Source: Alphaproteobacteria bacterium | Lineage (GTDB): Bacteria; Pseudomonadota; Alphaproteobacteria; Micavibrionales; Micavibrionaceae | Assembly (NCBI GenBank): GCA_030639165.1 | Contig: DAOWDF010000091.1 | Span: forward strand, 1 to 6,174 | Length of the DNA: 6,174 nt | Direction: 5' to 3' | Shown here: positions 6,025-6,174 of the stretch, in pieces | Layout: the number at the start of each line of letters is the position of its first letter | Position numbering within the stretch: position 1 is the first letter of the stretch | Translations under genes and position numbers: made by a program | Notes under the pieces: model-generated | What the model saw: the letters and a program-made list of their open reading frames with translations, nothing else | Databases searched by the model: none | What the model was told of the DNA's origin: nothing

Positions 6025-6047
6025 CAATTAACAATGCTTAATTGTTA
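6025..6047. repeat. Overlapping inverted repeats that form two alternative hairpins
   Basis: CAATTAA (6025-6031) pairs with TTAATTG (6038-6044), and TAACAAT (6029-6035) pairs with ATTGTTA (6041-6047). Each is a perfect 7-bp stem, and because they share bases only one can form at a time. The element lies about 200 bases upstream of subunit 1 and about 60 after the stop of the preceding gene. No T-run follows, so a protein-binding operator is as likely as a terminator. The rest of the 279-base gap (5828-6106) holds the repeats and promoter described separately and no gene. Confidence 0.45.
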
Positions 6048-6106
6048 CATGAGTATGCATTTTGGGGTGACTTAAGTAAAGGCGTTTGTATTAAAGGTGT
6101 GGGGTT

Positions 6107-6174
6107 TTATACACCATGATTTTCTACAAACTCTATCAGATCATAAAAATCGGGGCGTTCGGTTCTGTAATTAA
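6107..6174 (-). CDS. C-terminal end of an unidentified protein
   Basis: One minus-strand frame is open from the right edge to a TAA at 6109-6107 and encodes 21 residues ending RPDFYDLIEFVENHGV. The other two minus-strand frames stop early. The composition (acidic, with an amphipathic DLIEFVEN helix) looks like a real protein C-terminus, but 21 residues do not allow a family to be named. The gene points toward the pilus operon and is separated from it by 279 bases with no clear terminator. Confidence 0.5.
   Translation of the reverse strand, partial: NYRTERPDFYDLIEFVENHGV

Noticed and set aside
1..6174. CRISPR array, tRNA, transposase or insertion sequence ends
   Set aside because: No regularly spaced repeats, cloverleaf-like segment, transposase-like translation or flanking inverted repeats were seen.

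Overview
The window holds one compact operon-like cluster, all on the minus strand, that looks like a chaperone-usher type surface fibre (pilus) system built on DUF4402-type subunits. It is bounded by two partial genes on the same strand. Read in the direction of transcription (high to low coordinates) the order is: the 3' end of an unidentified gene (6174-6107), a 279-base AT-rich regulatory gap, three paralogous secreted pilin-like proteins (5827-5240, 5114-4515, 4468-3926), a PapD-like periplasmic chaperone (3915-3091), a large usher-like outer membrane protein (3008-258), and the 5' end of a TrmH/SpoU-family rRNA methyltransferase, probably rlmB (141-1).

The organism is probably an alphaproteobacterium of modest G+C content. 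This rests on the residue pattern of the RlmB N-terminus and on the DUF4402-like subunits, which I associate with that class. It is an inference from memory and no genus can be named. A Gram-negative envelope is implied directly by the chaperone, the usher and the signal peptides.

How the parts would work together: the three subunits enter the periplasm through Sec. Each carries one conserved pair of cysteines that probably forms a disulfide. They would be held by the chaperone and polymerised through the usher at the outer membrane. Subunits 1 and 2 have an N-terminal extension with alternating hydrophobic residues, as expected for a donor strand. Subunit 3 lacks it, which makes it a candidate tip (first-assembled) subunit. 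No two-domain adhesin is present.

The usher is not a textbook FimD/PapC. It has an N-terminal region with a duplicated motif, a barrel with a recognisable plug-like segment, an Asp/Asn-rich metal-binding-like loop, a carboxypeptidase-regulatory-like domain and an acidic tail.

Expression seems to be graded by RNA structure. Subunit 1 has the strongest ribosome binding site and is followed by a hairpin that may cap its transcript. The usher's only plausible Shine-Dalgarno is buried in a 10-bp hairpin downstream of an unusual C4-T-C9 tract (read on the coding strand). No tRNA, CRISPR array or mobile element was seen.
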